Of a DNA stretch of 64,000 bases, positions 45,321-58,545 are shown in pieces. The stretch lies in NCBI RefSeq assembly GCF_021730395.1, contig NC_069361.1:60245001-60309000 (forward strand), in the 5' to 3' direction. This DNA is from Mercenaria mercenaria. Taxonomy: Eukaryota > Mollusca > Bivalvia > Venerida > Veneridae. The notes beneath the pieces were generated by a model, which saw nothing but the letters and a program-made list of their open reading frames with translations, had not been told where the DNA came from and did no database searches. How positions within the stretch are numbered: position 1 is the stretch's first letter; each line of letters starts with the position of its first letter. Made by a program: the position numbers and the translations under genes.

Positions 45321-47903
45321 ATATTTTCGGCTATTGGTACTTTGCGAAACGGAACGGATTGAAACGAAACGAAACGAGGGGCACCATATGGGGGAAATAA
45401 AAAAACAAATTTAAATTTTAACAATCAAAATATTATAGTAAATCACATGAACCCTGTATAATCATCAGTTGTCGAATGATGTCCGATGAAACTAATGACA
45501 TGCAAAACATCAAGTATGAAATATGTTTTGTCTTGTTTCGTTCCGTTACGCAAAGTACCATTACCCACACAGGTATTGGTATTTTGCGAAACGGAACGAA
45601 ACAAAAATTAAAAGGGGTTAGATATATCCGTGAAAACGGATAAAACCCTATCTTTTCTTTGATATACATTCATAGTAGTTAAAAGCATAACACTGAATGA
45701 TTATCAATGCATACATCTGTTAACAAAGCGCAATAGTATTTGAACTACAGCAACCCTATATGATGTACCGGATATATATAAAGTCTTGTAAACATAAACT
45801 GTCGAATGATGTATAATACGCAAAACATAAAGAAATGAAATAGATTTTGTCTTGTTTCGTTCCGTTTCGCAAAGTACCAATACCCACACAGGTATTGGTA
45901 CTTTGCGAAACGGAACGAAACGAGAAAATTTTAATTTATTAACATGAAATATTTCAGGAATTTATATCTAATAACTGTTTATTTTTGCGTGTACAATAAT
46001 GGTCGAGCCTGGATCTGCAAGTCATTATTTTCAAGTAATTGGCGGCTGCTTAACAAAGCCATATCCGGAAATCACTGGTACCATGCAACACACTATAACT
46101 ATGTACATACCTACGTACCTTCATAGATACATGTACCATTAAAAGATACCTTGACATGCAATAGAGCCGGACATATCAAATAATCATTTATGGCTGTATG
46201 TATGTATAATTGCCGAGCCTGGATCTGCAAGTTGCCTTTTTATGTTTAGAGATGATAGGAGAATTTGTATGTTTGTGAAGGGAATACTTTTTGCATATTT
46301 CCTTGCATGTAACTGCGTGTTATATAATTTGATTCTCCTTCAAACTTTTTTTAAGTTTGTAGTTCTCATGCAGCATCTTTAATTACATAATACATATATA
46401 TAACCAAATTAGCATTTCCTCTCTCGTTTCGTTCCGTTTCGCAAAGTACCAATACCCACACAGGTATTGGTACTTTGCGAAACGGAACGAAACGAGAAAA
46501 ATTTAATTTATTTACATGAAATATTTCAGGAATTCATATCTAATAATCGTTTATGTTTACATGTACAATAATGGTCGAGCCTGGATCTGCAAGTCATTAT
46601 TTTTCAAGAAATTGGCGACAGCTTAACAAAGCCGTATCCAGAAATCACTGGTACCATGCAACGCACTATAATTATGTACATACCTACGTACCTTCATAGA
46701 TACATGAACCATTATAAGATACCTTGACATACAATAGAGCCGGACATATCAAATAATCATTTATGGTTGTTTGTATGTATAATTGCCTAGCCTGGATCTG
46801 CAAGTCGCCTTTTTATGTTTAGAGATGGTAGGAGAATTTGTATGTTTGTGAAGAGAATACGTTTTACATGTAACTGCATGTTATAAAATCTGATTCTCCT
46901 TCTAACTATTTTTTTAATTTGTAGTTGTCAGCACCTTTAATTACATAATACATATATATAACCAAATTAGCCTTTCCTCTCTCGTTTTGTTCCGTTTCGC
47001 AAAGTACCAATACCCACACAGGTATTGGTACTTTGCGAAACGGAACGAAACGAGAGAGGAAAGGCTAATTTGGTTTAAACATATTTTATTAGCGAAATGG
47101 TTTACAAAATACATATACAATCAACATAATTCGCAAAAACGCTTAGGATAGGATCGAAAGCCTAAGGCCTATATAGATCTTTTCCTGAATTTTAATTTAT
47201 TTACACGATATATTTCAGGAATATCGGATAATTTATTTCCATTTCTATGTTTGTATAACTGTCGAACTTGGATCTGCAAGTTATTTTTTTATGTGTGAAG
47301 ATTACAGGTGAATTTTCATGTTCCTGAAAGGAATACTTTCCATATATTTCCTTGCATGTAACAGCGTGTAGTGAAATTTGATTCTCCTTCTAACTATTTA
47401 TTTTTTAATTCTTAGTTGTCAGCATCTTGAATTACATAATCGTATCTGACCAAATTAGCTTTTTCTACCTCGTTTTGTTCCGTTTCGCAAAGTACCAATA
47501 CACGGGTATTAGTACTTTGCGAAACGGAACGAAACGAGAAAATTTTAATTTGTTTACATGAGATATTCAGGAATATCGGATAATCATTGATGTATATAAG
47601 TTTATATAACCGTCGAGCTTGGATCTGCAAGTTATCCTTTTACACACTGTGAAGATTACAGGAGAATTTGTATGTTCGTGGAGGGAATACTTTTCGCACA
47701 TTTCCTTGCATCCTTGCATGTAATAAAATTTGACGCTCCTTTTATTTATTCTTAAGTTCTTACTTGTCAGAATCTTGAATTACATAATGCATATATAACC
47801 AAATTAGCTTTTTCTATCTCGTTTCGTTCCGTTTCGCAAAGTACCAATACCCACACAGGTATTGGTACTTTGCGAAACGGAACGAAACGAGAAAATTTTA
47901 ATG

Positions 47904-48194
47904 TTTGTTTGTTTGTTTTGGGTTTAACGCCGTTTTTCAACAGTATTTCAGTCATGTAACGGCGGGCAGTTAACCTAACCAGTGTTCCTGGATTCTGTAC
48001 CAGTACAAACCTGTTCTCCGCAAGTAACTGCCAACTTCCCCACATGAATTATCAGAGGTGGAGGACTAATGATTTCAGACACAATGTCGTTTATCAAATA
48101 GTCACGGAGAACATACGCCTCGCCCGAGGATCGAACTCGCGACCCAGAGGTCCGTAGACCAACGCTCTTACCTACTGAGCTAAGCGGGCGGGAT
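47904..48194 (-). mobile_element. tRNA-derived SINE (family 1) in the left arm
   Basis: Head on the minus strand CCCGCTTAGCTCAGTAGGTA (A box) and GCGAGTTCGATCCTCGGG (B box), tail GTTGAAAAACGGCGTTAAAC then (ACAA)n. AAATTTTAATG flanks both sides (47,893-47,903 and 48,195-48,205), a target duplication. It interrupts an A unit, so it is younger than the array. Confidence 0.92.
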
Positions 48195-48639
48195 AAATTT
48201 TAATGTATTTACATGAAATATTTCAGGAATTCATATCTAATAATCGTTTATGCTTGCATGTACAATAATGTTCGAGTCTTGATCTGCAAGTCATTGTTTT
48301 TTAAGTAATTGGCGACAGCTTAACAAAGCCATATCCGGAAATTACTTGTACCATACAGCACACTATAACTATGTACATACATATGTACCTTCATGGATAC
48401 ATGTAGGCCTATCCCCATAAGATATCTCGACCTGCAATAGAGCCGGACATATCAAATAATTATTTATAGTTGTATGTATGTATAATTGCCGAGCCTGAAT
48501 CTGCAAGTCGCCTTTTTATGTTTAGAGATGATAGGAGAAGTTGTATGTTTGTAAAGGGAATACTTTTTGCATAGTTTCCTTGCATATAACTGCGTGTTAT
48601 ATAAAATTTGATTCTCCTTCTAACTATTTTTTTTTAATT

Positions 48640-48641
48640 TG

Positions 48642-48688
<47 letters not shown>
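48640..48688. repeat. (TA)n microsatellite
   Basis: About 20 TA repeats within the A unit between the palindromes at 47,818 and 48,746. Confidence 0.9.
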
Positions 48689-48691
<3 letters not shown>

Positions 48692-48992
48692 GTCAGCATC
48701 TTTAATTACATAATACATGTATATAACAAAATTGGCCTTTCCTCTCTCGTTTCGTTCCGTTTCGCAAAGTACCAATGCCCACACAGGTATCGGTACTTTG
48801 CGAAACGGAAAGAAACGAGAGTATTTTAATTTATTTACATGAAATATTTCAGGAATATAGGATAATCATTTATGTGTGTATGTTTGTCTAACTGTAAAGC
48901 TTGGATCTGCAAGTTATCTTTTTATGTGTGAAGATTACAGGAGAAGTATGTATAGTTGTCAGCATCTTGAATATATATATATATATAGTAGA

Positions 48993-49493
48993 GAGAATTT
49001 ATTCGAACTAAATCACCACCACAATATACCAGACCAATTACGGCAAAGCGCCTAGCAGTACAAACGAACACGCACATGCCATAGCAAGTCCACTAACCCA
49101 ATAAGATTAGTTTCGGTGCTGCTTTATATACGAGCCCGAATTCTACTACACATTCGTACTGGTTCAACATTTGCATATATATACTCAAATCTCTGTTTTC
49201 ATGTCTCATAAATCAGCAGTGACATTTTAGTCTTTTTAACTGATTGGGACCAGAGAAGCTATATTCTCTCTCTCTGAAAGTAAACTGGATCTCAAGGATA
49301 CATTGAATATATATATATATATAGATAATTTGCATTAAGGGATATAATTATATTCAGAACAGTTGACTTTCCCATACGTGAGATCCGCTAGGATACAAGT
49401 TCGCATTATAAATCATTAGAGAATTTATACGAACTAAATCACCACCACAATATACCAGACCAATTACGGCAAAGCGCCTAGCAGTACAAACGA
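48993..49493. repeat. ~75-bp direct repeats 425 bp apart
   Basis: GAACTAAATCACCACCACAA ... GCGCCTAGCAGTACAAACGA occurs at 48,993-49,067 and 49,418-49,493 almost unchanged. (AT)n tracts border both copies and the spacer. It interrupts the last B unit of the left arm. Could be an inserted element with terminal direct repeats; no ORF. Confidence 0.75.
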
Positions 49494-49534
49494 ATATATA
49501 TATATAACCAAATCAGCCTTTCTCTCTCGTTTCG

Positions 49535-49886
49535 AAAACTCATGACATATTGATGATATTGTGTCATGAACACCAATCCATTTGAGTAAACGGGCTTGTA
49601 GACCCACGATTTTGAAAGACATTACCAACATATATCGAAAGCATGGCCTCTACAATTTAAGCAATATTTTGAGTCGAAAGGGATGAAAACCCAGAAGTTT
49701 AAAGGACAACACTTTAAAATGCAAGGGACAAGAAATGCGAATTGCGCACCAAATAAATATGAGAATCAAAGGACATGTCAAGTCTATCAATAACGTTTTG
49801 AAACAGGCCGTAGGAGGATTTGTTGACTAAGCCATTAAATCTTTTCTTATATTTTTACAGCTATAATATTCCAGTAACATGATAAA
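49535..49886. other. Central spacer of the giant element
   Basis: About 350 bp unrelated to any unit, lying exactly between half-palindromes. No ORF. Its right end (TATATTTTTACAGCTATAAT then TTCCAGTAAC) also occurs at 60,268-60,298, outside the element, so part of it is dispersed repeat. Confidence 0.7.
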
Positions 49887-52243
49887 TTTCGTTTCGTACT
49901 GTAAACGGAACGAAACGAGATAGGAAAAAAGCTAATTTGGTTAGATATGTTTTATGTAATTAAAGATGCTGACAACTAAGAATTAAAAAATAAATAGTTA
50001 GAAGGAGATTCAAATTTCATTACACGCAGTTACATTCAAGGAAATATACGAAAAGCATTCCCTTCACGAACATAAGAATTCTCCTGTAATCTTCACACAT
50101 AAGAAATAACTTGCAGATCCAAGTTCGACAGTTATACAAACATACAAATGTAAATAAATTATCCGATATTCCTGAAATATTTTGGGTAAAAAGATTAAAA
50201 CTCTCTCGTTTTGTTCCGTTTCGCAAAGTACCAATACCTGTGTTGGTATTGGTACTTTGCGAAACGGGAGAGGAAAGGCTTATTTAGTTTTATATATGTA
50301 ATTAAAGATGCTGACAACTACAAATTTAAAAAAAATACAAGGAGAATCAGGTTTTATAACACGCAGTTACATGCAAGGAAATATGCATAAAGTATTTACT
50401 TCACAAACATACAAATTCTCCTATCATCTCGAAACATAAAAAGGCGAGTTGCAGATCCAGAAACAACCATAAGTGATTATTTGATATGTCCAGCTCTATT
50501 GCATGTCAAGGTATCTTATAATGGTTCATGTATCTATGAAGGTACGTAGATATGTACATAATTATAGTGCGTTGCATGGTACCAGTGATTTCCGGATATG
50601 GCTTTGTTAAGCTGTCGCCAATTCCTTGAAAAATAATGACTTGCAGATCCAGGCTCGACCATTATTGTACATTTAAACATAAACGATTGTTAGATATGAA
50701 TTCCTGAGATATTTCATGTAAACAAATTAAACTTTTCTTGTTTCGTTCCGTTTCGCAAAGTACCAATACCTGTGTGGGTATTGGTACTTTGCGAAACGGA
50801 AAGAACGAGAGAGGAAATGCTAATATGGTTATATATATGTATTATGTAATTAAAGATGCTGACATTTACAAATTAAAAAAATTGAAGGAGAATCAATTTT
50901 TATCACACACAGTTACATGCAAGGAAATATGCAAAAAGGATTTCCTTCACAAACATACACACTCTCCTATCATCTCTAAACATAAAAAGGCGACTTGCAG
51001 ATCCAGGCTCGGCAATTATACATACATACAACCATAAGTGATTATTTGATATGTCCAGCTCTATTGCATGTCAAGGTATCTTTTAATGGTACATCTATGA
51101 AGATACATAGGTATGTATATAGTTATAGTGTATTGCATGGCACCAGTAATTTCCGGTTATGGCTTTGTTAAGCAGTCGCCAATTACTTGAAAATAATGAC
51201 TTGCAGATCCAGGCTCGACCATTATTGTACATGCAAACATAAACGATATTTAGATATGAATTCCTGAAATATTTCATGTAAATAAATTAAAATTTTCTCG
51301 TTTCGTTCCGTTTCGCAAAGTACCAATACCTGTGTGGGTATTGGTACTTTGCGAAACGGAACGAAACGAAAAAGGAACGGATAATTTGGTTATATGTATG
51401 TCACGCATGATTATGTAATTAAAGATGCTGACAACTACAAATCAGAAAAATACTTAGAACGAGAATCAGATTTTATAACACGCAGTTACATGTAATATGT
51501 ATTCCCTTCACAAACATACAAATTCTCCTATCATCTCTAAACATAAAAAGGCGACTTGCAGATCCAGGCTAGGCAATTATACATACAAACAACCATAAAT
51601 GATTATTTGATATGTCCGGCTCTATTACATGTAAAGGTATCTTTTAATGGCTCATATATCTATGAAGGTACGTAGGTATGTACATAGTTATAGTGCGTTG
51701 CATGGTACCAGTGATTTCCGGATATGGCTTTGTTGTGCTGTCGCCAATTACTTGAAAAATAATGACTTGCAGATCCAGGCTCGACCATTATTGTACATGT
51801 AAACATAAACGATTATTAAATATGAATTCCTGAGATATTCCATGTAAACAATTTAAACTTTTCTTGTTTCATTCCGTTTCGCAAAGTACCAATACCTGTG
51901 TGGGTATTGGTACTTTGCGAAACGGAATGAAACGAGAGAGGAAAGGCTAATTTGGTTATAAATATTTATTATATACCTATATAAATTCTGTAAAAAAATC
52001 TGCTTGTATTTCACAATTAAATATGAACAGAGAGACAAAAATTCCGTATTGTACCTTTTAAATTCCGTATTGTACCTTCCGTATTGTATGCTGCCGGACT
52101 ATTTTCATTAATATGCATTACCCGACACATTTCTATAAAAAGCGCACATAAAAACTTCACTATGTTCCATTTAATATCGATAAACATTGAAGATTTCGTT
52201 CAAGAACAAAACAAGAATCAAAATGGTAAAGGTATATAATAAA

Positions 52244-52409
52244 AGGGTCATTATAACAGAAGCTAGATCTGGGACTTTGTATTCGACACTCGTGGATTTT
52301 GCAAGATCGGATCACACTCGGCGCTTGCGCACCTCGTGAGATCCGATGAGGCAAAGTCCAATCGAGCCGAATACTTCATCCAAGATCAAGCTACTGTTAT
52401 AATATCCCT
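52244..52409. mobile_element. 166-bp MITE-like hairpin
   Basis: Terminal inverted repeats AGGGTCATTATAACAGAAGC and, complemented, AGGGATATTATAACAGTAGC, with further inverted matching inside (AGATCT, GGACTTTG, CTCGTG). Together with 51,961-52,243 it interrupts an A unit of the right arm. No clear target duplication, so superfamily is not assigned. Confidence 0.75.
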
Positions 52410-53772
52410 ATTGTATTATGTAATTAAAGATGCTGACAATTACAAATAAAACAAAAATATAGGAGAATCAAATTTTATAACACGCAGTTACATGCAAGGA
52501 AATATGCAAAAAGTATTTCCTTCACAAACATACAAACTCTCCTATCATCTCTAAACATAAAAAGGCGATTTGCAGATCCAGGCTCGGCAATTATACATAC
52601 ATACAACCATAAGTGATTATTTGATATGTCCGGCTCTATTGCATGTCAAGGTATCTTTTAATGGTACATGTATCTATGAATTAAGGTACGTAGGTATGCA
52701 CATAGTTATAGTGTGTTGTTTGGTACCAGTAATTTCCGGTTATGCCTTTGTTAAGCTGCCGCCAATTACTTGAAAATAATGACTTGCAGATCCAGGCTCG
52801 ACCATTATTGTACACGCAAACATAAACGATTATTAGATATGAATTCCTGAAATATTTCATGTAAATAAATTACAGTTTTCTCGTTTCGTTCCGTTTCGCA
52901 AAGTACAAATACCTGGGTGGGTATTGGTACTTTGCGAAACGGAACGAAACAAGAGAGGAACGGCTAATTTGGTTATATGTATGTATTATGTAATTAAAGA
53001 TGCTGACAACTACAAATTCGAAAAATGCATAGAAGGAGAATCAGATTTTATAACACGCAGTTACATGTAAAATGTATTCCCTTCACAAACATACAAATTC
53101 TCCTATCATCTCTAGACATAAAAAAGGCGACTTGCAGATCCAGGCTTTGCAATTATACATACAAACAACCATAAATGATTATTTGATATGTCCAGCTCTA
53201 TTGCATGTAAAGGTATCTTTTAATGGTTCATATATCTATGAAGGTACATAGGTATGTACATAGTTATAGTGCGTTGCATGGTACCAGTGATTTCCGGATA
53301 TGGCTTTGTTAAGCTGTCGCCAATTCCTTGAAAAGTAATGACTTGCAGATCCAGGCTGGACCATTATTGTACATGTAAACATAAACGATTATTAGATATG
53401 AATTCCTGAGATATTTCATGTAAACAAATTAAACTTTTCTTGTTTCGTTCCGTTTCGCAAAATACCAATACCTGTGTGGGTATTGGTACTTTGCGAAACG
53501 GAACGAAACGAGAGAGGAAAGGCGAAATATGGTTATATATATGTATTATGTAATTAAAGATTCTGACAACTACAAAGTAAAAAAAAAGTTTGAAGGAGAA
53601 TCAAATTTTATAGCACGCAGTTACATGCAAGGAAATATGCAAAAAGGATTTCCTTCACAAACATACAAACTCTCCTATCATCTCTAAACATAAAAGGCGA
53701 CTTGCAGATCCAGGCTAGGCAATTATACATACATACAACCATAAGTGATTATTTGATATGTCCGGCTCTATT

Positions 53773-56700
53773 CACAGACACTTGGGGTTCGGACCTCCAC
53801 ACACCCCATTCTCCTACGCCCCTGGTTAAGTTTAGCCAATATATTTTAGCATTTTACCATGTATTGAGCATAGGTGACGATCATAAAAAGCATTTTATAA
53901 CATTTCAGCGTGTTTTTAAAAAATGCATTTTTACCATCAATGCTCTCAATACTACAAGATATGCAACTTCTCACGAACACTAGAGAAACAATAGCCAGTT
54001 AAACGTTTAAATGAACCCCTACCAATGAATCACTGGTATCAATCGTCAGATCTGTTACCATTCTGTTAAATGACACCGGTCCCGACAACTGTCGTTTGTA
54101 TTCCGACGAGAAATCAATAAATAATATAAATCATTCTATCTAAATTCTATGGAACACTTCCTTGCGAATAGATCCCTGCTTTGAACTGCGCATATCATTG
54201 CCGGGTACCAAAATCACACCCTGGTACCGGCGCTCCCAAGTACAGGTGGCACTCACACATACAGCGCTCGATAAGCGATTTTAGAGGAGCGGTGGTGTAA
54301 GTATTTCTTATTGTATCTCCGGTAATTCAAAACTTTTCTTAAAATGAAAGATATCTGCGCCCTGATGAATAATTGGTGACTATGTTCTGTGAGTGTCACA
54401 ACATTTCATCTTGAAATAAACAAAATACGGCGAGTTAAACGTGAACGTTTGACTCAAAAATGTCAAATGTCAAAACAACACGTAAAATACTCGGTAAATA
54501 CTCCAAATGTATTCATTTTTGATACAGTATCGTATAGCCATGTCTTCCTACAATAACCTGTTCAAATTCCAAGACTTAATTTGTTATATTTAAAGAATGA
54601 CTCGTGTTTAAAGATGGTATGGGGTTTCAAAACGGCACTCACATCGCACAGGTGTTTATTTTTTTGGCGCTCAACAGGTACAGCTGGAGAAAAGTCTTCA
54701 GAAACGTAGACCTTGTTGTTGTTTACTCTCAGTGTGGTGCCTGTATGATCACAAATCATTATATTGTTAAAAAACTGACTGTAGAAGTCGACCTTTCTAT
54801 GTTAAAACTTACGGCGACAATATTTTAACATTATTTTTTATTAAAAAAGCTTCTTGAAAACTGATTAATGCTAAATTTTGATATGTCCTAGGATTTCGTT
54901 GAAAAATGAAAAACATGCTTCAAAACATTCATGTGACTCAGTGGGATCAGTGGACGGTAAGGTTTGCAAGAAGATATGTGTGTGCTTGCGTGCGTTTGTG
55001 CGTGCGTATGCGTTTGGTTAAACGCCGTTACTAAACAATATTTCAGGTCAATCTCAACGTTTTTGAATACCAGTATAATGCAGTGAGCATCCGTATGATA
55101 TATATAGAGCCAGGTCGATACTTTTTTCGTTGGGGTGTGGAATAAATGTTTAATTATAGTTAATTAGAGTTAGTAAAACTCATTTATAACGGACTGACAA
55201 GTTTTCTATTCTTTTCTTTAATTTTAACAACTTACCATACGCCTACATTGAATGTATAATAAATGTTGAACGGAAATATTTTACTTGTTTCATTAGATTT
55301 AAGATTCAGTAAACACTCATAACAGAAAAATAGAAGGTTTTTACGGTGGATGATTTATACCATTTCATCAATTCGCCACGCGACCCCGTCGAGCGAAAAC
55401 ACGAGAATTAAAAAAAGTTAAACGCGGAGTGGTTAGCGAGCAAAAATTCGATAACATGTGGCGACGCGGAGCGAAAACACGATTATGGGGATGGGGGGGG
55501 GGGGGGTTGAGGGGGGTGCGGGCGTTGAGTGAGATTCAAGATGTAAAGCGGCTGGGTGCCCGGGTGCCCACCAATGTTATGCCTTTCAAACCTCAACTTC
55601 TTGCTCGGAGCCCGCTGATCAGCCAGTTTTCGCTCGACTCCCCCCGACGATTTACATATTAAATCTAAATTTTTTGTCTGCGATTCTCCATACAGAAAAT
55701 ACTAGGAATAAGAAAGGGCGAGAGCGTGGATTGAAAACATGATAATTAGTGGGGTGCTGAGCGAAAAGTCGATATTTACGTTATAAATCGGCGCCTAAAA
55801 TTAGCGGAAAGACGGAATGGCATATATCAGCCACCAAAGAATATTGTTAAAATGTCTGTTCGGTACAAAAGAAGCTCATATTTTAATATCTTATTAATTC
55901 AAGGAATTTATCAATTAATGAGTTCTTGTTTGGCTCTCTCAGGAATCGATGCGAGTCATTCCGATTTAATAGCAGACATGAGACGTAATGACTAGTTCCA
56001 TTAACTACTGTTTAATCCAACATCAAACTGTTCTTGGTGGTGTAATCTCTACCACACATAAACTAACCAGTCCGATTCATCTCTTTTCCGTTGTAGTTGC
56101 CTTAGAGCTGACGATTTCTCCACATTTCTGAAGACCTTTCTCTAGCTGTACTTGGTGAGCGTAAAAAAAATGCACACCTGTGCGATGTGAGTGCCGTTTT
56201 GAAACCACTTACCTTCTTTCAACACGAGTCATTCTTTAAATATAACAAATTAAGTCTTGGAATTTGAAGTGGTTATTGTAGGAAGATATGACTATACGAA
56301 GCTGTATCAAAAATGAATACATCTGGAGTATTTACCGAGTATTTTACGTGATTTTTTTTACATTTGACATTTTTGAGTCAAACGTTCACGTTTAACTCGC
56401 CGTATTTTGTTTATTTCAAGATGAAATGTTGTGACACTCACGGAACATAGTCATCAATTATTCACCAGGGCTCAGATATCTTTCATTTTACAAAAAGTTT
56501 TGAATTACCGGAGATACAATAAGAAATACTTACACCACCGCTCCTCCAAAATTGCTTATCGAGCGCTGTATGTGTGAGTGCCACCTGTACTTGGGGGCGC
56601 CGGTACCAGGGGGTGAAAATTGATACCGCTTCGACTGCATTATAACCGGATTATCGCTTCACCACGTGTTACACGAGGTTTGTTTACATAAAGAAGTGAT

Positions 56701-57005
56701 GATCTGGTTTAACATAGCCGTAAGAGTAACAATTTTGGTTCCCGGTTTATGACATGCACTACACAAAGCGAGGGTCCAGCGCAAGCAAGTGTTCCCATTG
56801 TTCGTGAGAAGTTGCATATCTTGTAGTATTGAGAGCATTGATGGTAAAAATGCATTTTTTAAAAACACGCTGAAATGTTACAAAATGCTTTTTATGATCG
56901 TCACCTATGCTCAATACATGGTAAAATGCTAAAATATATTGGCTAAACATAACCAGGGGCGTAGGAGAATGGGGTGTGTGGAGGTCCGAACCCCAAGTGT
57001 CTGTG
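53773..57005. mobile_element. 3.2-kb hAT-like non-autonomous fold-back element
   Basis: Ends CACAGACACTTGGGGTTCGG and its complement; GCTCTATT flanks both sides (53,765-53,772 and 57,006-57,013), an 8-bp target duplication. The inverted arms are ~0.95 kb (to about 54,720 and from about 56,100), around a 1.4-kb middle without an ORF of note. Comparison with other A units gives the uninterrupted site. 8-bp duplication and a CAN-type TIR suggest the hAT superfamily; P and Merlin are alternatives. A G-run of 13 lies at about 55,494-55,506. Confidence 0.88.
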
Positions 57006-57837
57006 GCTCTATTGCATGTCAAGGTATCTTTTAATGGTACATGTATCTATGAATTAAGGTACGTAGGTATGTACATAGTTATAGTGTGTTGCATGGTACC
57101 AGTAATTTCTGGTTATGGCTTTGTTAAGCAGTCGCCAATTACTTGCAAATAATGACTTGCAGATCCAGGCTCGACCATTATTGTACACGCAAACATAAAT
57201 GATTATTAGATATGAATTCCTGAAATATTTCATGTAAATAAATTAAAATTTTCTCGTTTCGTTCCGTTTCGTTCCTGTGTGGGTATTGGTACTTTGCGAA
57301 ACGGAACGAAACAAGACAAAATCTATTTCATTTCTTTATGTTTTGCGTATCATGAGTTTCATCGGACATTATACATCATTCGGCAGTTTATGTTTACAAG
57401 ACTTTATATATATCCGGTACATCATATAGGGCTGCTCTAGTTCAAATACTATTGCGCTTTGTTAACAGATGTATGCATTGATAATCATTCAGTGTTATGC
57501 TTTTAACTACTATGAATGTATATCAAAGAAATGAAGGGTTTCATTCCTTTTCACCGATATATCTAACCCTTTTAATTTTTGTTTCGTTCCGTTTCGCAAA
57601 AAACTAATACCTGTGTGGGTAATGGTACTTTGGGTAACGGAACGAAACAAGACAAAACATTTTTCATACTTGATGTTTTGCATATCACAGGGGCGGATGC
57701 AGGATTTGGTGTTAGAGGGGGCGTAAAATATTTGTAGTGTAGAGGAAGTAGGGGGCTCCCCCGGAAAATTTTGAAAACAATGGATGCATCTGGTGCATTC
57801 TGAGGTACTTTATTTGCTATTGACAAAGAACAGGTTT

Positions 57838-58095
57838 TTATGCCCCCAAAGGGAGGCATATTAGTTTTCAACTGTCCGTCCGTTCGTTAGTTCGTTCGTT
57901 CGTGCGTTCGTCACAACGTTAACTTTTTGCATGAAGGCACTTTACTCGCGAACCACTGCACCCAGGACCTTCAAACTTCACCTGCTGATAGTGCTTATTG
58001 AGTACACGACCCCTACTGACTTTGGGGTCACCAGGTCAAAGGTCAAGGTCACCAGGTCATAGGTCAAGGCGCTGCGGGGGCATTTGTCGCCATTA
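57838..58095. mobile_element. AGGTCA-containing short element
   Basis: Opens TATGCCCCCAAAGGGAGGCA and closes GCGGGGGCATTTGTC, with GTTCGTTCGTTC runs and CAGGTCAAAGGTCAAGGTCA inside. It is the same style of element as 28,096-29,625 but without the large tandem repeat. No ORF. Confidence 0.55.
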
Positions 58096-58106
58096 GTGAC
58101 AGATTG

Positions 58107-58545
58107 TTTTATTATTATCATTATACCAGATTTATATAGCGCCCTTTTCATGATCAATTTCACGTTTAAAGGCGCTTTACATAGTTCAAATGCAGCCACA
58201 CAGGGCGCATAATTCATCCTCTACTAGTACAGACACAGAGCGATCTGACCAGAGGGACAAAGTGAGACAAAGCCCCCACGACAGAGAGATCAGAAATCAG
58301 ATACAGGCTTGTCCGGCTAACTTAGCCTAGCTCGTTGCGAATAGACAGCCTGGTTCTTTAACGTGCCCAGTGTATAGCACTGATACACGCAAGGATTGCC
58401 TGGGTTCCTGACCAGTACACCCCTAGTTGGGTGGGAAACACTGAAAAGCGTTTCTGAAAATTCCCGAGTAGCTGCCGGGGATCGAACCCCCGACCTTAGG
58501 ATTGGAAGGCCAGTGTGCAAACCACTGAGCTATCCGTCCACCACT
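58107..58545 (-). mobile_element. tRNA-derived SINE (family 2)
   Basis: Minus-strand head GGATAGCTCAGTGGTTTGCA (A box) and GGGGGTTCGATCCCCGGC (B box); tail AAATCTGGTATAATGATAAT then AATAAAAC. The body matches 18,259-18,878 and lacks the segment inserted there. It sits inside the composite insertion at 57,688-59,234. Confidence 0.88.

Larger units (their letters stand above)
45329..49534 (+). repeat. Giant element, left arm (unit array)
   Basis: Half-palindrome at 45,329-45,356, full palindromes at 45,532-45,604, 45,851-45,924, 46,423-46,496, 46,981-47,054 (extended to ~117 bp), 47,469-47,538, 47,818-47,891 and 48,746-48,819, half-palindrome at 49,520-49,534. Each palindrome reads GTTTCGTTCCGTTTCGCAAA ... 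TTTGCGAAACGGAACGAAAC with central CACACA. A units (~490 bp) contain GAGCCTGGATCTGCAAGT twice; B units (~280-410 bp) contain it once. Units X and Y at the outer edge are distinct and recur only at the right outer edge. Confidence 0.88.

Noticed and set aside
45532-53512. CRISPR or bacterial integron-like array of palindromes
   Set aside because: Spacing is ~0.5 kb with homologous units between palindromes, mirrored arms and an 8-bp target duplication; no cas or integrase gene.
55429-55662. 77-codon plus-strand protein with Gly run
   Set aside because: Crosses a poly-G tract in the middle of a non-autonomous transposon; no family resemblance.
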